A stretch of DNA of 64,000 nucleotides from Streptomyces sp. NRRL F-5126. Lineage in GTDB: Bacteria > Actinomycetota > Actinomycetes > Streptomycetales > Streptomycetaceae. Position 1 is the stretch's first letter, and the number at the start of each line of letters is the position of its first letter. The notes below the pieces were generated by a model. That model had not been told where the DNA came from and did no database searches. It saw only the letters and a list, made by a program, of their open reading frames with translations. Shown one piece after another: positions 9,152 to 17,855 of this stretch. The stretch is from the NCBI RefSeq assembly GCF_000721265.1, contig NZ_JOFZ01000008.1, positions 390,672 through 454,671 on the forward strand, read 5' to 3'. The position numbers and the translations under genes were made by a program.

Positions 9152-10237
9152 TCAGGCGCTCCCGGTGGCCTCCGCCATCCGGAGTTCGGCGATCCTGTCC
9201 GCCGCCGCGGCCGGGGGAACGCCATCGATCTTTGCACGAGCGAAGATTTCGAGCGTGGTGTCGTAGATCGTCGCCGCCTTGGCCCTGCACCGCTCGAAGT
9301 CGAAGCCGTCCAGCTCGTCGGCGACCTGCATCACGCCGCCCGCGTTCACCACGTAGTCGGGCGCGTACAGGATGTCGCGGTCGGCGAGGTCCTTCTCCAC
9401 GCCCGGGTGCGCGAGCTGGTTGTTGGCCGCGCCGCAGACCACGCCCGCGGTGAGGTCACGCACGGTCGCGTCGTCGAGGGCGCCGCCGAGCGCGCACGGC
9501 GCGTAGACGTCGAGCCCGGCGAGGCGCACGAGGGCGTCCGTGCCGGAGACGGCCCGCACCCGCGGGTACCGCTCGACGATGCGGGCGACCGCGTCGTCGC
9601 GCACGTCCGTCACGACGACGTCCGCCCCGTCCTCCAGCAGGTGGCCGACCAGGTGGCGGCCGACCTTGCCGACGCCGGAGATCCCGACCGTGCGGCCGCG
9701 CAGCGAGGACTCGCCCCACTTCTCGCGTGCGCTCGCGCGCATGCCCTGGAAGACGCCGAACGCGGTCAGCACGGAGGAGTCCCCCGCGCCGCCGCCCTCG
9801 GGGGAGCGGCCCGTCGTCCAGCGGCAGGCGCGCGCCACGACGTCCATGTCCTGGACGTACGTGCCGACGTCGCAGGCCGTCACGTACCGGCCGCCGAGCG
9901 ACGCCACGGCCCTGCCGTAGGCGAGCAGCAGCGCTTCCGTCTTGATCTGCTCCGGGTCGCCGATGACCACGGCCTTGCCGCCGCCGTGGCGGAGCCCTGC
10001 CATGGCGTTCTTGTACGACATGCCGCGCGAGAGGTTGAGCGCGTCGGCGACGGCGTCGTCCTCGGACGCGTACGGGTAGAAGCGGGTGCCGCCGAGCGCG
10101 GGGCCCAGGGCTGTCGAGTGGATGGCGATCACGGCCTTCAGGCCGGACGCGCGGTCCTGGCAGAGCACGACCTGCTCGTGTCCACCCTGCGCGGAGTGGA
10201 AGAGCGTGTGCAGGACGCCGTCGGTCACATCGGTCAC
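9152..10237 (-). CDS. vdh: Valine (Leu/Phe/Val-type) dehydrogenase
   Basis: NAD-dependent branched-chain amino acid dehydrogenase: valine to 2-ketoisovalerate and ammonium, the first catabolic step that also supplies polyketide precursors. It has a Glu/Leu/Phe/Val dehydrogenase N-terminal domain with [10 protein letters not shown] and the catalytic Lys in LRHGGGKAV, then a Rossmann domain with GVGKVGRHL and [16 protein letters not shown]. The open frame begins at a TTG (10252), but a GTG at 10237 has GGGAG 8 bases upstream and gives [15 protein letters not shown], matching my memory of S. coelicolor Vdh; 361 residues, normal length. Confidence 0.95.
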   Translation of the reverse strand: MTDVTDGVLHTLFHSAQGGHEQVVLCQDRASGLKAVIAIHSTALGPALGGTRFYPYASEDDAVADALNLSRGMSYKNAMAGLRHGGGKAVVIGDPEQIKTEALLLAYGRAVASLGGRYVTACDVGTYVQDMDVVARACRWTTGRSPEGGGAGDSSVLTAFGVFQGMRASAREKWGESSLRGRTVGISGVGKVGRHLVGHLLEDGADVVVTDVRDDAVARIVERYPRVRAVSGTDALVRLAGLDVYAPCALGGALDDATVRDLTAGVVCGAANNQLAHPGVEKDLADRDILYAPDYVVNAGGVMQVADELDGFDFERCRAKAATIYDTTLEIFARAKIDGVPPAAAADRIAELRMAEATGSA

Positions 10238-10438
10238 GGTGGTGACTCCCAAGTACGAAGCGGCGGAGCCCCGCCGGCGGCCGCTCCTGAAGGTGGGGAG
10301 CGGCGCGCGGGCGGGACCTGTTCGGCATGAGCGTAGCCCTGCGCGGCCCTGCGGGCCGGGGTTCGGAGGCAGTTGACCCGCGGAGGCGAGGCGCGCGGGG
10401 GTACGACGCGGGCTGCTGAGGCGTGGGACGATTTCGGC

Positions 10439-11293
10439 ATGCCGGCGGAGTCCTCCTCAGTACTGGTCCCTTACACGTCCTACCTGCGGGTGTACGAGCC
10501 GCTTGCGGCGTTCCCCGAGCCGGAGAGGGCGCACTGGACGCGGTACGCGCGCCGCGGCCCCACGCCCACCGCGCAGGACGAGTTGCGCCGCTCGCTGGCC
10601 GACCTGCTGCCGACACCGCCGGTCCCGGTGCGGGTGCACGAGAGCGCCGACGCGTTCGTGGCCGAGGTGGACGGCGTCGTGTGCGTCTGCCCCTGGCGGA
10701 CGCGGCTGCGCGGGTGGCTCGCGCTGGAGGAGCTGGCCCAGGAGCTGCCCGGCTCGCTGCTCGACGCGGTGCTGCCGCCCGTGGTGCGCGGCCAGGCGGC
10801 GGCGGACTACGAGCGCTGGCGCGAGGGCAACCCGGACGCGCGCCCGTGGATCAGGACGTCGGTGTGGCAGGTGCCCGTGGGCTGGTTCACGCTCTTCGCC
10901 GACGACGAGCGCGAGTACGAGCCTGGACCGGGCGGGGACGGGGCGCGCCGCCCGCTGCTGCGCTACCGGACGCCCATGGTGCAGGCGCGCAGGCGGCTGG
11001 CCCGCGCGCTGAAGGCGCTTCGCGACACGATGGACGACGGGCCGCTGATCGAGGGCCTGGTCGACGTGGGGCGCTGGCTCGAGGAGTTCCATCCGAGGTC
11101 GCTGGTGGAGCTGGACTACGGCGGCCTGGTGCACGTGCTGCCCGACGAGCGTCTGGCGAAGGACCACTCGGCGGCGGACGTGGCCGAGGGCATCGCCGCG
11201 CTGCGCGAGGGGGACGGGGAGGGCGCGGGGGCCGCGTACGCGCGCTTCACCGAGCGCTGGCGCGCCGTGAAGCGCCTCCAGTTCGCCAACTGA
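10439..11293 (+). CDS. Conserved protein of unknown function beside bldC
   Basis: A 284-residue soluble protein with no signal peptide or membrane segment. It is Trp-rich ([43 protein letters not shown]) with a long helical C-terminus ([17 protein letters not shown] and later [16 protein letters not shown]). I do not recognise a catalytic motif. The frame opens at 10373, but the ATG at 10439 is preferred because a -10-like GACGAT lies 6 bases upstream, consistent with a leaderless mRNA, and a homologue is in the same place in S. coelicolor by my recollection. It is divergent from vdh, with about 200 bp between starts. Confidence 0.75.
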   Translation: MPAESSSVLVPYTSYLRVYEPLAAFPEPERAHWTRYARRGPTPTAQDELRRSLADLLPTPPVPVRVHESADAFVAEVDGVVCVCPWRTRLRGWLALEELAQELPGSLLDAVLPPVVRGQAAADYERWREGNPDARPWIRTSVWQVPVGWFTLFADDEREYEPGPGGDGARRPLLRYRTPMVQARRRLARALKALRDTMDDGPLIEGLVDVGRWLEEFHPRSLVELDYGGLVHVLPDERLAKDHSAADVAEGIAALREGDGEGAGAAYARFTERWRAVKRLQFAN

Positions 11294-11710
11294 CCCGGGA
11301 GGGCCCGCACGGGCCTTCCGGCCCGCGTGCGGTCCTCCGTGGCGCCCGTGTCCGGGCGGGCGCGGACGGTGTGCCCGTAGGCGCTGCGTAGATCGACGTA
11401 TCGAAATCGCCGTGCTTCACGTATTGTCCGTACACTCCCGCGCAACGCTTTCACCAGAGCCGCACAGGACCACACACAGTCCAACGGCCTGCGCCCCAGG
11501 TGGGATGTGCCTTTCGTCTCCGCCCAACGTCCCGATTCCGGGCGTTTGGTCCTTAAGCGTGATGGACCGCACTAACAGGGGCCTTGTGCTCATCCCCCAC
11601 CCTCGTGTCAAAATAGGACAAGGAGTCCGGGGAGGGTTCCTTCCGCCCAAGTGTGGGTGGAATGTTTTGCATTGCACTCTGTATGGGGGGTCTGGTGGCC
11701 CCTGGCAGTT

Positions 11711-11741
11711 CTGTGACTGATCGTCACAGTCGCGTGACTGT
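11711..11741. promoter_or_regulatory. Two overlapping palindromes, candidate regulator site
   Basis: CTGTGACTGATCGTCACAG (11711-11729) has perfect 7-bp arms around 5 bases; ACAGTCGCGTGACTGT (11726-11741) has perfect 6-bp arms and overlaps it. The first resembles a Crp half-site pair (TGTGA/TCACA), but the spacing is 7 rather than 6. Confidence 0.45.
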
Positions 11742-11930
11742 CCGCTATGGCATGGTCCATCGGCTTCCGCCGCTGATGAACACCTCAGAGGGCAATTCCA
11801 TCGGTTTGGCCGACGTGGCTGGACAGATGGTGTAGTTGTAGTGCCGAGGACAAGCCGTTCGTCCTATAACCGACTCGGTCCGCGTGCGCCATTTCGGGCA
11901 ACGCGGGCCAAGGTGCAGAATTTAGTGGAA

Positions 11931-11952
11931 AGAACCGAGAAGGTTCGGTTCT
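11931..11952 (+). promoter_or_regulatory. Leader hairpin just before the bldC ribosome site
   Basis: AGAACCGA (11931-11938) and TCGGTTCT (11945-11952) form a perfect 8-bp stem with a 6-base loop. It ends only a few bases before the GAGGAGG ribosome site, so folding could modulate translation initiation. Confidence 0.5.
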
Positions 11953-11968
11953 CCCGAGGAGGCCGCTC

Positions 11969-12175
11969 ATGACCGCTCGCACCCCTGATGCCGAGCCGCT
12001 GCTGACCCCGGCTGAGGTTGCCACGATGTTCCGCGTGGACCCGAAGACGGTCACACGCTGGGCAAAGGCGGGCAAGCTCACGTCCATCCGAACGCTCGGA
12101 GGACATCGCCGGTACCGCGAGGCTGAGGTCCGCGCACTGCTTGCGGGTATCCCGCAGCAGCGCAGCGAGGCCTGA
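11969..12175 (+). CDS. bldC: Developmental regulator BldC (small MerR-type DNA-binding protein)
   Basis: A 68-residue protein consisting essentially of a MerR-like winged helix with no effector domain: LLTPAEVATMFRVDPKTVTRWA is the helix-turn-helix and LGGHRRYREAEVRALL the wing/second helix. In Streptomyces, BldC controls entry into development by binding DNA cooperatively as head-to-tail oligomers. Start fixed by an excellent GAGGAGG site 6 bases upstream of the ATG. A perfect hairpin terminator follows 136 bases downstream. It is almost certainly monocistronic, with a long upstream control region. Confidence 0.97.
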   Translation: MTARTPDAEPLLTPAEVATMFRVDPKTVTRWAKAGKLTSIRTLGGHRRYREAEVRALLAGIPQQRSEA

Positions 12176-12311
12176 ACAGCACATTAGGGCTCAACAGGCA
12201 CAACAAGCAGGGCCCGGCCAGTTCCCCCAACTCGGCCGTTCCCGCCCATAGCTCCACACGACGGGTGCCTGCCCCAACAGGCCCCACGCCCAGGCATTAC
12301 GGGTAAGTCGT

Positions 12312-12351
12312 CAAGATCGCGCCGGACTCCGCCGAGTCCGGCGCGATCTTG
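12312..12351 (+). terminator. Perfect 18-bp hairpin downstream of bldC
   Basis: Arms 12312-12329 and 12334-12351 are fully complementary around the loop CGCC. It is symmetrical and could terminate from both sides. Between the bldC stop codon and this hairpin there is no gene. Confidence 0.85.
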
Positions 12352-12675
12352 TGTGCGGGGTGTGTCCCCCGTGTGGGTGGATGCGGAAGCGTTCTGACGG
12401 TCCGACCGGTCGGTGTGTTGGAACCTGTGGGAGTGGATCCCCGGAGAGTGCAATTGCACATACAAAATTGAGGGCATGTAGGAGAGGTATAAACGGGACT
12501 GCTTACCAAAGTTGGAGAGTGACTCCCGTCACACCACGGACCGCGGTCGTGCGGCCGGGGCACGCACTGGCGTGCCGGGCTTCACAGGGTGCGGCGTGCA
12601 CAGACGAGCGTCAATACGCACATCGGCGTGTAACCGGCGGTCGCCGCGCCGGGCAACGCGAAGGGCAATGCGAAA
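12352..12675. other. Gene-free stretch between the bldC terminator and tRNA-Asp
   Basis: No frame shows Streptomyces-like codon use and no RNA gene was recognised. It is locally A+T-richer around 12450-12520 (for example CAATTGCACATACAAAATTG), which has a short inverted repeat (CAATT/AATTG). Confidence 0.5.
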
Positions 12676-12700
12676 GGCCCGCACCCTCGGGGTGCGGGCC
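12676..12700 (-). terminator. Hairpin terminator downstream of tRNA-Asp
   Basis: GGCCCGCACC and GGTGCGGGCC are perfect 10-bp arms around a 5-base loop, starting 13 bases past the tRNA 3' end on the minus strand and followed there by TTT. Confidence 0.8.
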
Positions 12701-12712
12701 CTTCACCTCATG

Positions 12713-12787
12713 CGGTCCTGACGGGATTTGAACCCGCGGCCTCCACCTTGACAGGGTGGCGAGCACTCCAAGCTGCTCCACAGGACC
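12713..12787 (-). tRNA. tRNA-Asp (GTC)
   Basis: Minus-strand cloverleaf: acceptor GGTCCTG/CAGGACC with discriminator G, anticodon stem CCACC/GGTGG with loop CTGTCAA (anticodon GTC), T-arm with GGGTTCAAATCCC. CCA is not encoded. It differs at one base from the second copy at 17062-17136. Confidence 0.95.
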
Positions 12788-12878
12788 TTGACGCGCCGCC
12801 CGGCGAGTGCGGGCCGCGGAGACAGACTGTACAGCAGCTCAGACCGCCGGGTCGAACTGAGAAGCTCACCCCGGCCCG

Positions 12879-15800
12879 CTACGGCGCCGCCGCGTCGATC
12901 GCCTTCACGATCCGCTTGTCGGAGACCGGCTGCGCCGTCCCCAGCGCGTGCGCGAAGTAGCTGACCCGCAGCTCCTCGATCATCCAGCGGATGTTCTCCA
13001 CCTGCTCGGGAACGGGCCGCCCCCGGGGCAGCTGCTCAAGCAGCCAGGCGTACTCGTCCTGCATCTCGTGGACCTTCTCCATGCGCGTGGTGTCGCGCTG
13101 CACCGCCGTCGGCATCTGCTGGAGCCTGCGGTCCGCCGCCGTCAGGTACCGCATCACGTCCGGCAGCCGCCGCACGCCGACGGCCGTGACGAAGCCCGGC
13201 GGCACAAGACGGGCCAGCTGGTCCCTGACGTCCTGGACGTTCGCCGACAGCGCCTGGCTCGTGGTGACGCGCAGCCGGCGCTCGCAGGCCTGCCAGGCGG
13301 CCAGGATCTGCTGCACCTGCGCCACGGCGTGCACGGTCGCGCCGACCAGGTCGGCGCGGACGCTGTCGTACAGCTTGCGGTACGACTCCTCGTCCCACGC
13401 CGGGCCGCCGTGGTCGGCGATCAGCTTGTCCGCCGCGGCCGTCGCGCAGTCCTCGAACAGCGCCTGGATCGAGCCGTGCGGGCTGCTGGACAGGTTGAGC
13501 TTCTGCTGGTTGGTCAGCTGCTGCGACGCGAACTTCGCCGCGTTGACCGGGACGTTCAGCAGGATCAGCCGGCGCGTGCCGCGCCACATCGCCCGCTGCT
13601 GCTCGGCCTCGGTGTCGAAGAGCCGCACCGCGACCGTCTCGCCCTGGTCCACCAGCGCCGGATACGCCTTGACGGGCTGGCCGGCCCTGCGCGTCTCGAA
13701 GACCCTGACCAGGGAGCCGATCGTCCAGTCCGTCAGGCCGCCGCGTTCGATCGCCTCTCCGCCCGACCGCTCCGCCGTCGCGGCGGCGGCCTTGGACAGG
13801 GCCTGGCGCGCCTTCGGGCGCAGTTTCAGCCGCAGCGACTCGAGGTCCTTGGCCTCCGCCAGCTTCCGCCGTCTCTCGTCGACGATACGGAAGCTGATCT
13901 TCAGGTGGTCGGGGACGCGTGAGAGGTCGAAGTCGTCGGGCGCGACCGTCACCCCGGTCATCTGCCTCAGTTCGCGCGCGAGCGTGGCGGTCAGCGGCTC
14001 CTGGAGCGGCACGGCGCGGTCGAGGAACCGCTTGGCGTAGTTCGGCGCCGGCACGCAGTGGCGCCTGATCGGTTTGGGCAGCGACCTGATGAGCTCCGTG
14101 ACCACCTGCTCGCGCAGCCCCGGGATCTGCCAGTCGAACCCCTCGTCGGTGACCTGGTTGAGCACCTGTAGCGGCACGTGGACGGTCACGCCGTCCGCGT
14201 CGGCGCCGGGCTCGAACTGGTAGGTGACGCGGAACTTCAGCCGGCCCTGCCGCCACGAGTCCGGGTAGTCGTCCTTGGTGACGGACTCCGCTGCCTCGTT
14301 GATCAGCATCGACCGCTCGAAGTCGAGCAGTTCGGGCTCCTCGCGGCGCTTGTGCTTCCACCAGGAGTCGAAGTGGGCGCCGGACACCACGTGTTCCGGC
14401 ACGCGCTGGTCGTAGAAGTCGAACAGCGTCTCGTCGTCCACCAGGATGTCGCGCCGCCGCGCGCGGTGCTCGAGCTCCTCGACCTCGCCGAGCAGCTTGC
14501 GGTTGTCGTGGAAGAACTGGTGGTGCGTGCGCCAGTCGCCCTCCACCAGCGCGTTGCGGATGAACAGGTCGCGCGAGACCTCCGCGTCGATCCGGCCGTA
14601 GTTGACCTTGCGGTCGGTGACGATCGGCACCCCGTACAGCGTGACCTTCTCGTACGCCATCACGGCCGCCATGTCCTTCTCCCAGTGCGGCTCGCTGTAG
14701 GTGCGCTTGATCAAGTGGCCCGCGAGCGGCTCGACCCACTCGGGCTCGATCCGCGCGTTGACGCGCGCCCACAGCCGTGACGTCTCCACCAGCTCGGCGG
14801 ACATCAGGAACCTGGGCGGCTTCTTGAACAGCGCCGAGCCCGGGAAGACCGCGAACTTGGCGCCGCGCGCGCCCACGTACTCGTTCTTCGCGCCGTCCTT
14901 GACGTCCTTCATGCCGACGTGGGACAGCAGGCCCGCCAGCAGCGAGACGTGGACGCGCTGGTCGGGCGCCGTGGCGTCCTCGTCGCCCAGGGAGATCCCC
15001 ATCTGCTTGGCGACCGTGCGCAGCTGGCTGTAAATGTCCTGCCACTCCCTGATCCGCAGGTAGTTCAGGTACTCGGCCCTGCACATCCGCCGAAATCCCG
15101 AGGACGAGCGCGCCTTCTGCTGCTCGCGCAGGTAGCGCCACAGGTTGAGGAAGGCGAGGAAGTCCGACGTCTCGTCCTTGAACCGCGCGTGCTGCTGGTC
15201 GGCCTGCGCCTGCTTGTCGACGGGCCGTTCGCGCGGGTCCTGGATGGACAGCGCCGCCGCGATCACCATGACCTCGCGGACGCAGCCGTTGCGGTCCGCC
15301 TCGACGACCATCCGTGCGAGGCGCGGGTCGACGGGCAGTTGCGAGAGCTTTCGGCCCAGCTCCGTCAGGCGCTTGCCGCGCCCCTTGACGTGTCCCTTGG
15401 CGGACGGGTCGAGCGCGCCGAGCTCCTCGAGCAGTTGCACGCCGTCGCGGATGTTGCGGTGGTCGGGCGGGTCGATGAACGGGAACCGCTCGATGTCGCC
15501 GAGGCCGGCCGCCGTCATCTGGAGGATGACCGACGCCAGGTTCGTGCGCAGGATCTCGGCGTCCGTGAACTCGGGGCGCGCCTCGAAGTCGTCCTCCGAG
15601 TACAGCCGTACGCAGATGCCGTCCGACGTGCGCCCGCAACGCCCCTTGCGCTGGTTGGCGCTGGCCTGGGAGACGGGCTCGATCGGCAGCCGCTGCACCT
15701 TGGTGCGGTGGCTGTAGCGCGAGATGCGTGCGGTGCCGGGGTCGATGACGTACTTGATGCCCGGCACCGTCAGCGACGTCTCCGCGACGTTCGTCGCCAG

Positions 15801-16829
15801 CACGATCCTGCGGCCGGAGTGGCGCTGGAAGACGCGGTGCTGCTCCGCGTGCGACAGGCGCGCGTACAGCGGCAGGACCTCGGTGTTCCTCAGCTTGCGG
15901 CGCTCCAGCGCGTCCGCCGTGTCGCGGATCTCGCGCTCGCCCGAGAGGAAGACGAGGACGTCGCCCGGGCCTTCGGCCTGCAGCTCGTCCACGGCGTCGG
16001 AGATCGCGGTGACCTGGTCGCGGTCGCCCTCGTCGCCGTCCTGTTCAAGCAGCGGCCGGTAGCGCACCTCGACGGGGTACGTGCGGCCCGAGACCTCCAC
16101 GATCGGCGCGTCGCCGAAGTGGCGGGAGAAGCGCTCGGGGTCGATCGTCGCGGACGTGATGACGACCTTGAGGTCGGGGCGGCGCGGCAGCAGCTGGGCG
16201 AGGTAGCCGAGCAGGAAGTCGATGTTGAGGCTGCGCTCGTGCGCCTCGTCGATGATGATCGTGTCGTAGGCGCGCAGCTCGCGGTCCGTCTGGATCTCCG
16301 CGAGCAGGATGCCGTCCGTCATGAGCTTCACGAACGTCGAGGCCGGGTTGACCTGGTCGGTGAAGCGGACCTTCCAGCCGACGGTCTCGCCGAGCGGCGT
16401 CCCGAGCTCCTCCGCTACGCGCTCGGCCACCGTGCGTGCGGCGATGCGGCGCGGCTGCGTGTGGCCGATCATGCCGCGCAGGCCGCGCCCCAGCTCCAGG
16501 CAGATCTTCGGGATCTGCGTCGTCTTGCCCGACCCCGTCTCACCGGCGACGATCACGACCTGGTGGTCGCGTATCGCCTCCAGGATGGTGTCCTTCTTCT
16601 GGCTGACGGGCAGCTGCTCGGGGTACGTGACGGCGGGCAGCCTGGCGGCCCGCCGCCTGACGCGGTCGGCTGCCTTCTCGGCCTCGGCGCGGATCTCGTC
16701 CAGCACGGCCTGGCGTGCTTCGGGCTTGCGGATGCGCCGGGTGCCTTCGAGTCGGCGGCCGAGCCGCTGCGCGTCGCGCAGGGAGACCTCGGCCAGCAGG
16801 GACTGGAGGTCGGCGAGGGAAGTAGACAT
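12879..16829 (-). CDS. hrpA: ATP-dependent RNA helicase HrpA (DEAH family)
   Basis: A 1316-residue DEAH/RHA helicase, the usual length for HrpA. Walker A GETGSGKTTQ at about residues 96-105, the DEAH box IIIDEAHERS near 191-200, the SAT motif (VITSATID), and the C-terminal helicase motifs NVAETSLTVPGI and QRKGRCGR. Beyond residue about 500 come the HA2/OB-fold region (DUF3418-type, PLQVLNQVTDEGFDW) and a long helical tail. In E. coli, HrpA works in mRNA processing and in resolving collided ribosomes; the Streptomyces role is inferred. ATG at 16829. It lies between two tRNA-Asp genes on the same strand. Confidence 0.95.
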   Translation of the reverse strand: MSTSLADLQSLLAEVSLRDAQRLGRRLEGTRRIRKPEARQAVLDEIRAEAEKAADRVRRRAARLPAVTYPEQLPVSQKKDTILEAIRDHQVVIVAGETGSGKTTQIPKICLELGRGLRGMIGHTQPRRIAARTVAERVAEELGTPLGETVGWKVRFTDQVNPASTFVKLMTDGILLAEIQTDRELRAYDTIIIDEAHERSLNIDFLLGYLAQLLPRRPDLKVVITSATIDPERFSRHFGDAPIVEVSGRTYPVEVRYRPLLEQDGDEGDRDQVTAISDAVDELQAEGPGDVLVFLSGEREIRDTADALERRKLRNTEVLPLYARLSHAEQHRVFQRHSGRRIVLATNVAETSLTVPGIKYVIDPGTARISRYSHRTKVQRLPIEPVSQASANQRKGRCGRTSDGICVRLYSEDDFEARPEFTDAEILRTNLASVILQMTAAGLGDIERFPFIDPPDHRNIRDGVQLLEELGALDPSAKGHVKGRGKRLTELGRKLSQLPVDPRLARMVVEADRNGCVREVMVIAAALSIQDPRERPVDKQAQADQQHARFKDETSDFLAFLNLWRYLREQQKARSSSGFRRMCRAEYLNYLRIREWQDIYSQLRTVAKQMGISLGDEDATAPDQRVHVSLLAGLLSHVGMKDVKDGAKNEYVGARGAKFAVFPGSALFKKPPRFLMSAELVETSRLWARVNARIEPEWVEPLAGHLIKRTYSEPHWEKDMAAVMAYEKVTLYGVPIVTDRKVNYGRIDAEVSRDLFIRNALVEGDWRTHHQFFHDNRKLLGEVEELEHRARRRDILVDDETLFDFYDQRVPEHVVSGAHFDSWWKHKRREEPELLDFERSMLINEAAESVTKDDYPDSWRQGRLKFRVTYQFEPGADADGVTVHVPLQVLNQVTDEGFDWQIPGLREQVVTELIRSLPKPIRRHCVPAPNYAKRFLDRAVPLQEPLTATLARELRQMTGVTVAPDDFDLSRVPDHLKISFRIVDERRRKLAEAKDLESLRLKLRPKARQALSKAAAATAERSGGEAIERGGLTDWTIGSLVRVFETRRAGQPVKAYPALVDQGETVAVRLFDTEAEQQRAMWRGTRRLILLNVPVNAAKFASQQLTNQQKLNLSSSPHGSIQALFEDCATAAADKLIADHGGPAWDEESYRKLYDSVRADLVGATVHAVAQVQQILAAWQACERRLRVTTSQALSANVQDVRDQLARLVPPGFVTAVGVRRLPDVMRYLTAADRRLQQMPTAVQRDTTRMEKVHEMQDEYAWLLEQLPRGRPVPEQVENIRWMIEELRVSYFAHALGTAQPVSDKRIVKAIDAAAP

Positions 16830-16921
16830 ACCGCATCCCAGGATCTCACCGCCGCGGCCCCGGCGGCGAACCCATTACGGGCGGCGCGCAACGACAGCGG
16901 AACGAGGAGAGCACAACGACA

Positions 16922-16957
16922 AGAGCGGTACGCCCCGTCTCGGGGACGTACCGCTCT
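16922..16957 (-). terminator. Hairpin terminator of the tRNA-Asp/tRNA-Phe unit
   Basis: Outer arms AGAGCGGTACG (16922-16932) and CGTACCGCTCT (16947-16957), with an inner CCCCG/CGGGG stem and one bulged base. It starts 10 bases past the tRNA-Phe 3' end on the minus strand. Confidence 0.8.
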
Positions 16958-16967
16958 CGTCACGCTG

Positions 16968-17041
16968 TGGCTGGGGCCGGGATCGAACCGGCGACCTATC
17001 GCTTTTCAGGCGATCGCTCGTACCAACTGAGCTACCCAGCC
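16968..17041 (-). tRNA. tRNA-Phe (GAA)
   Basis: Acceptor GGCTGGG/CCCAGCC with discriminator A, anticodon loop CTGAAAA (GAA) closed by ATCGC/GCGAT, T-loop GGTTCGATCCC. 74 bases, CCA not encoded. Only 20 bases downstream of the tRNA-Asp at 17062 in transcription order, so a two-tRNA operon is likely. Confidence 0.95.
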
Positions 17042-17061
17042 ACGCAACCGGAAGGCTGCAG

Positions 17062-17136
17062 CGGTCCTGACGGGATTTGAACCCGCGGCCTCCACCTTGA
17101 CAGGGTGGCGAGCACTCCAAACTGCTCCACAGGACC
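17062..17136 (-). tRNA. tRNA-Asp (GTC), second copy
   Basis: Same structure as the copy at 12713-12787, with a single A/G difference in the D-arm region. First gene of a tRNA-Asp/tRNA-Phe unit that ends at the hairpin 16922-16957. Confidence 0.95.
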
Positions 17137-17270
17137 AGGCGATGCGCGTGGGCAAGTCTCGCATACGGTGACGCGTGCACCCACCGGATATTTCCTGGTG
17201 GTGTCCTTGCCCGAAGTCGCAGGACGAGCGTATCAGAACGGGGAGGGTGCGCCGTCCTGCCCGCGGCCCG

Positions 17271-17627
17271 CTAGGCGGGCCCTGCCGCCTCGCCCTCCGG
17301 CCGGTGCTGCACGCGGCAGCCGTAGTGCCCGCTCGCCGTGCGCTCGCACACGACGTACGGCACCGTCCCCGCCACCCCGCCGGTCGCGCGCCAGGGCATG
17401 ACGGCCTCGCCGGCCAGCAGCGCCTCGACGGTCTGCAGCGCGGCGTCCCTGGGCTCGGGGTGGTGCTCGTACTGAGCCGACCCCAGCGCGAGGGCGACGG
17501 CCAGGCCGAGGAGGTTGACCTCGGTGGGCTCGCCGGGCACGGCCGACCCCGCGACGGGGTCAAGACGGATGCCCGCGTCCGGCACGTCCACGACGCGGGC
17601 GACGTAGCGCTCTGGGGTCTCGGGCAT
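17271..17627 (-). CDS. Conserved hypothetical protein
   Basis: A 118-residue protein starting MPETPERYVARVVDVPDAG. Residues around 35-50 (VNLLGLAVALALGSAQYEHH) are hydrophobic but likely a buried helix; WRATGGVAGTVPYVVCERTASGHYGCRV carries two Cys residues. No family that I can name. The ATG at 17627 has GAGGAAG about 13 bases upstream; an in-frame GTG two codons earlier is also possible. It is divergent from the GH3 gene, with 228 bp between. Confidence 0.65.
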   Translation of the reverse strand: MPETPERYVARVVDVPDAGIRLDPVAGSAVPGEPTEVNLLGLAVALALGSAQYEHHPEPRDAALQTVEALLAGEAVMPWRATGGVAGTVPYVVCERTASGHYGCRVQHRPEGEAAGPA

Positions 17628-17855
17628 GGACACGCTCGCTTCCTCCTGCCGGCGCGGTGGCCGTACCCCATGCATGGCCACACTTCAATGATCAGGCCAA
17701 TTCCGCCGCACGCATCTTGTTCCCGGACATGACAGGCCGTAGAAACGTCTCGTTCTGTCCATGTCCGGCCACCCACTGTCACACACATCACTTCCTGTCA
17801 CCTCCACCCCACGCGTTTCCGCTCCCAAGCTCCTCCCTTTCCCCAGGAGTTCACC

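Larger units (their letters stand above)
11294..11968 (+). promoter_or_regulatory. 675-bp gene-free regulatory region upstream of bldC
   Basis: No credible gene: the one open frame of about 100 codons lacks Streptomyces codon bias. G+C is visibly lower than in the genes. It contains TGTCAAAATAGGACA around 11602 (4-bp inverted arms), the nested palindromes at 11711-11741, a -10-like TATAAC at 11865-11870 that would give a leader of about 90 bases, and the hairpin at 11931-11952. Confidence 0.6.

Noticed and set aside
11412..11720. Plus-strand frame of 102 codons before bldC
   Set aside because: No Streptomyces codon bias, no ribosome site, and no domain; the region is regulatory.
14919..17030. 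Long plus-strand open frame (703 codons) across hrpA
   Set aside because: It is antisense to hrpA and overlaps tRNA-Phe; composition reflects the high-GC complement of hrpA codons.
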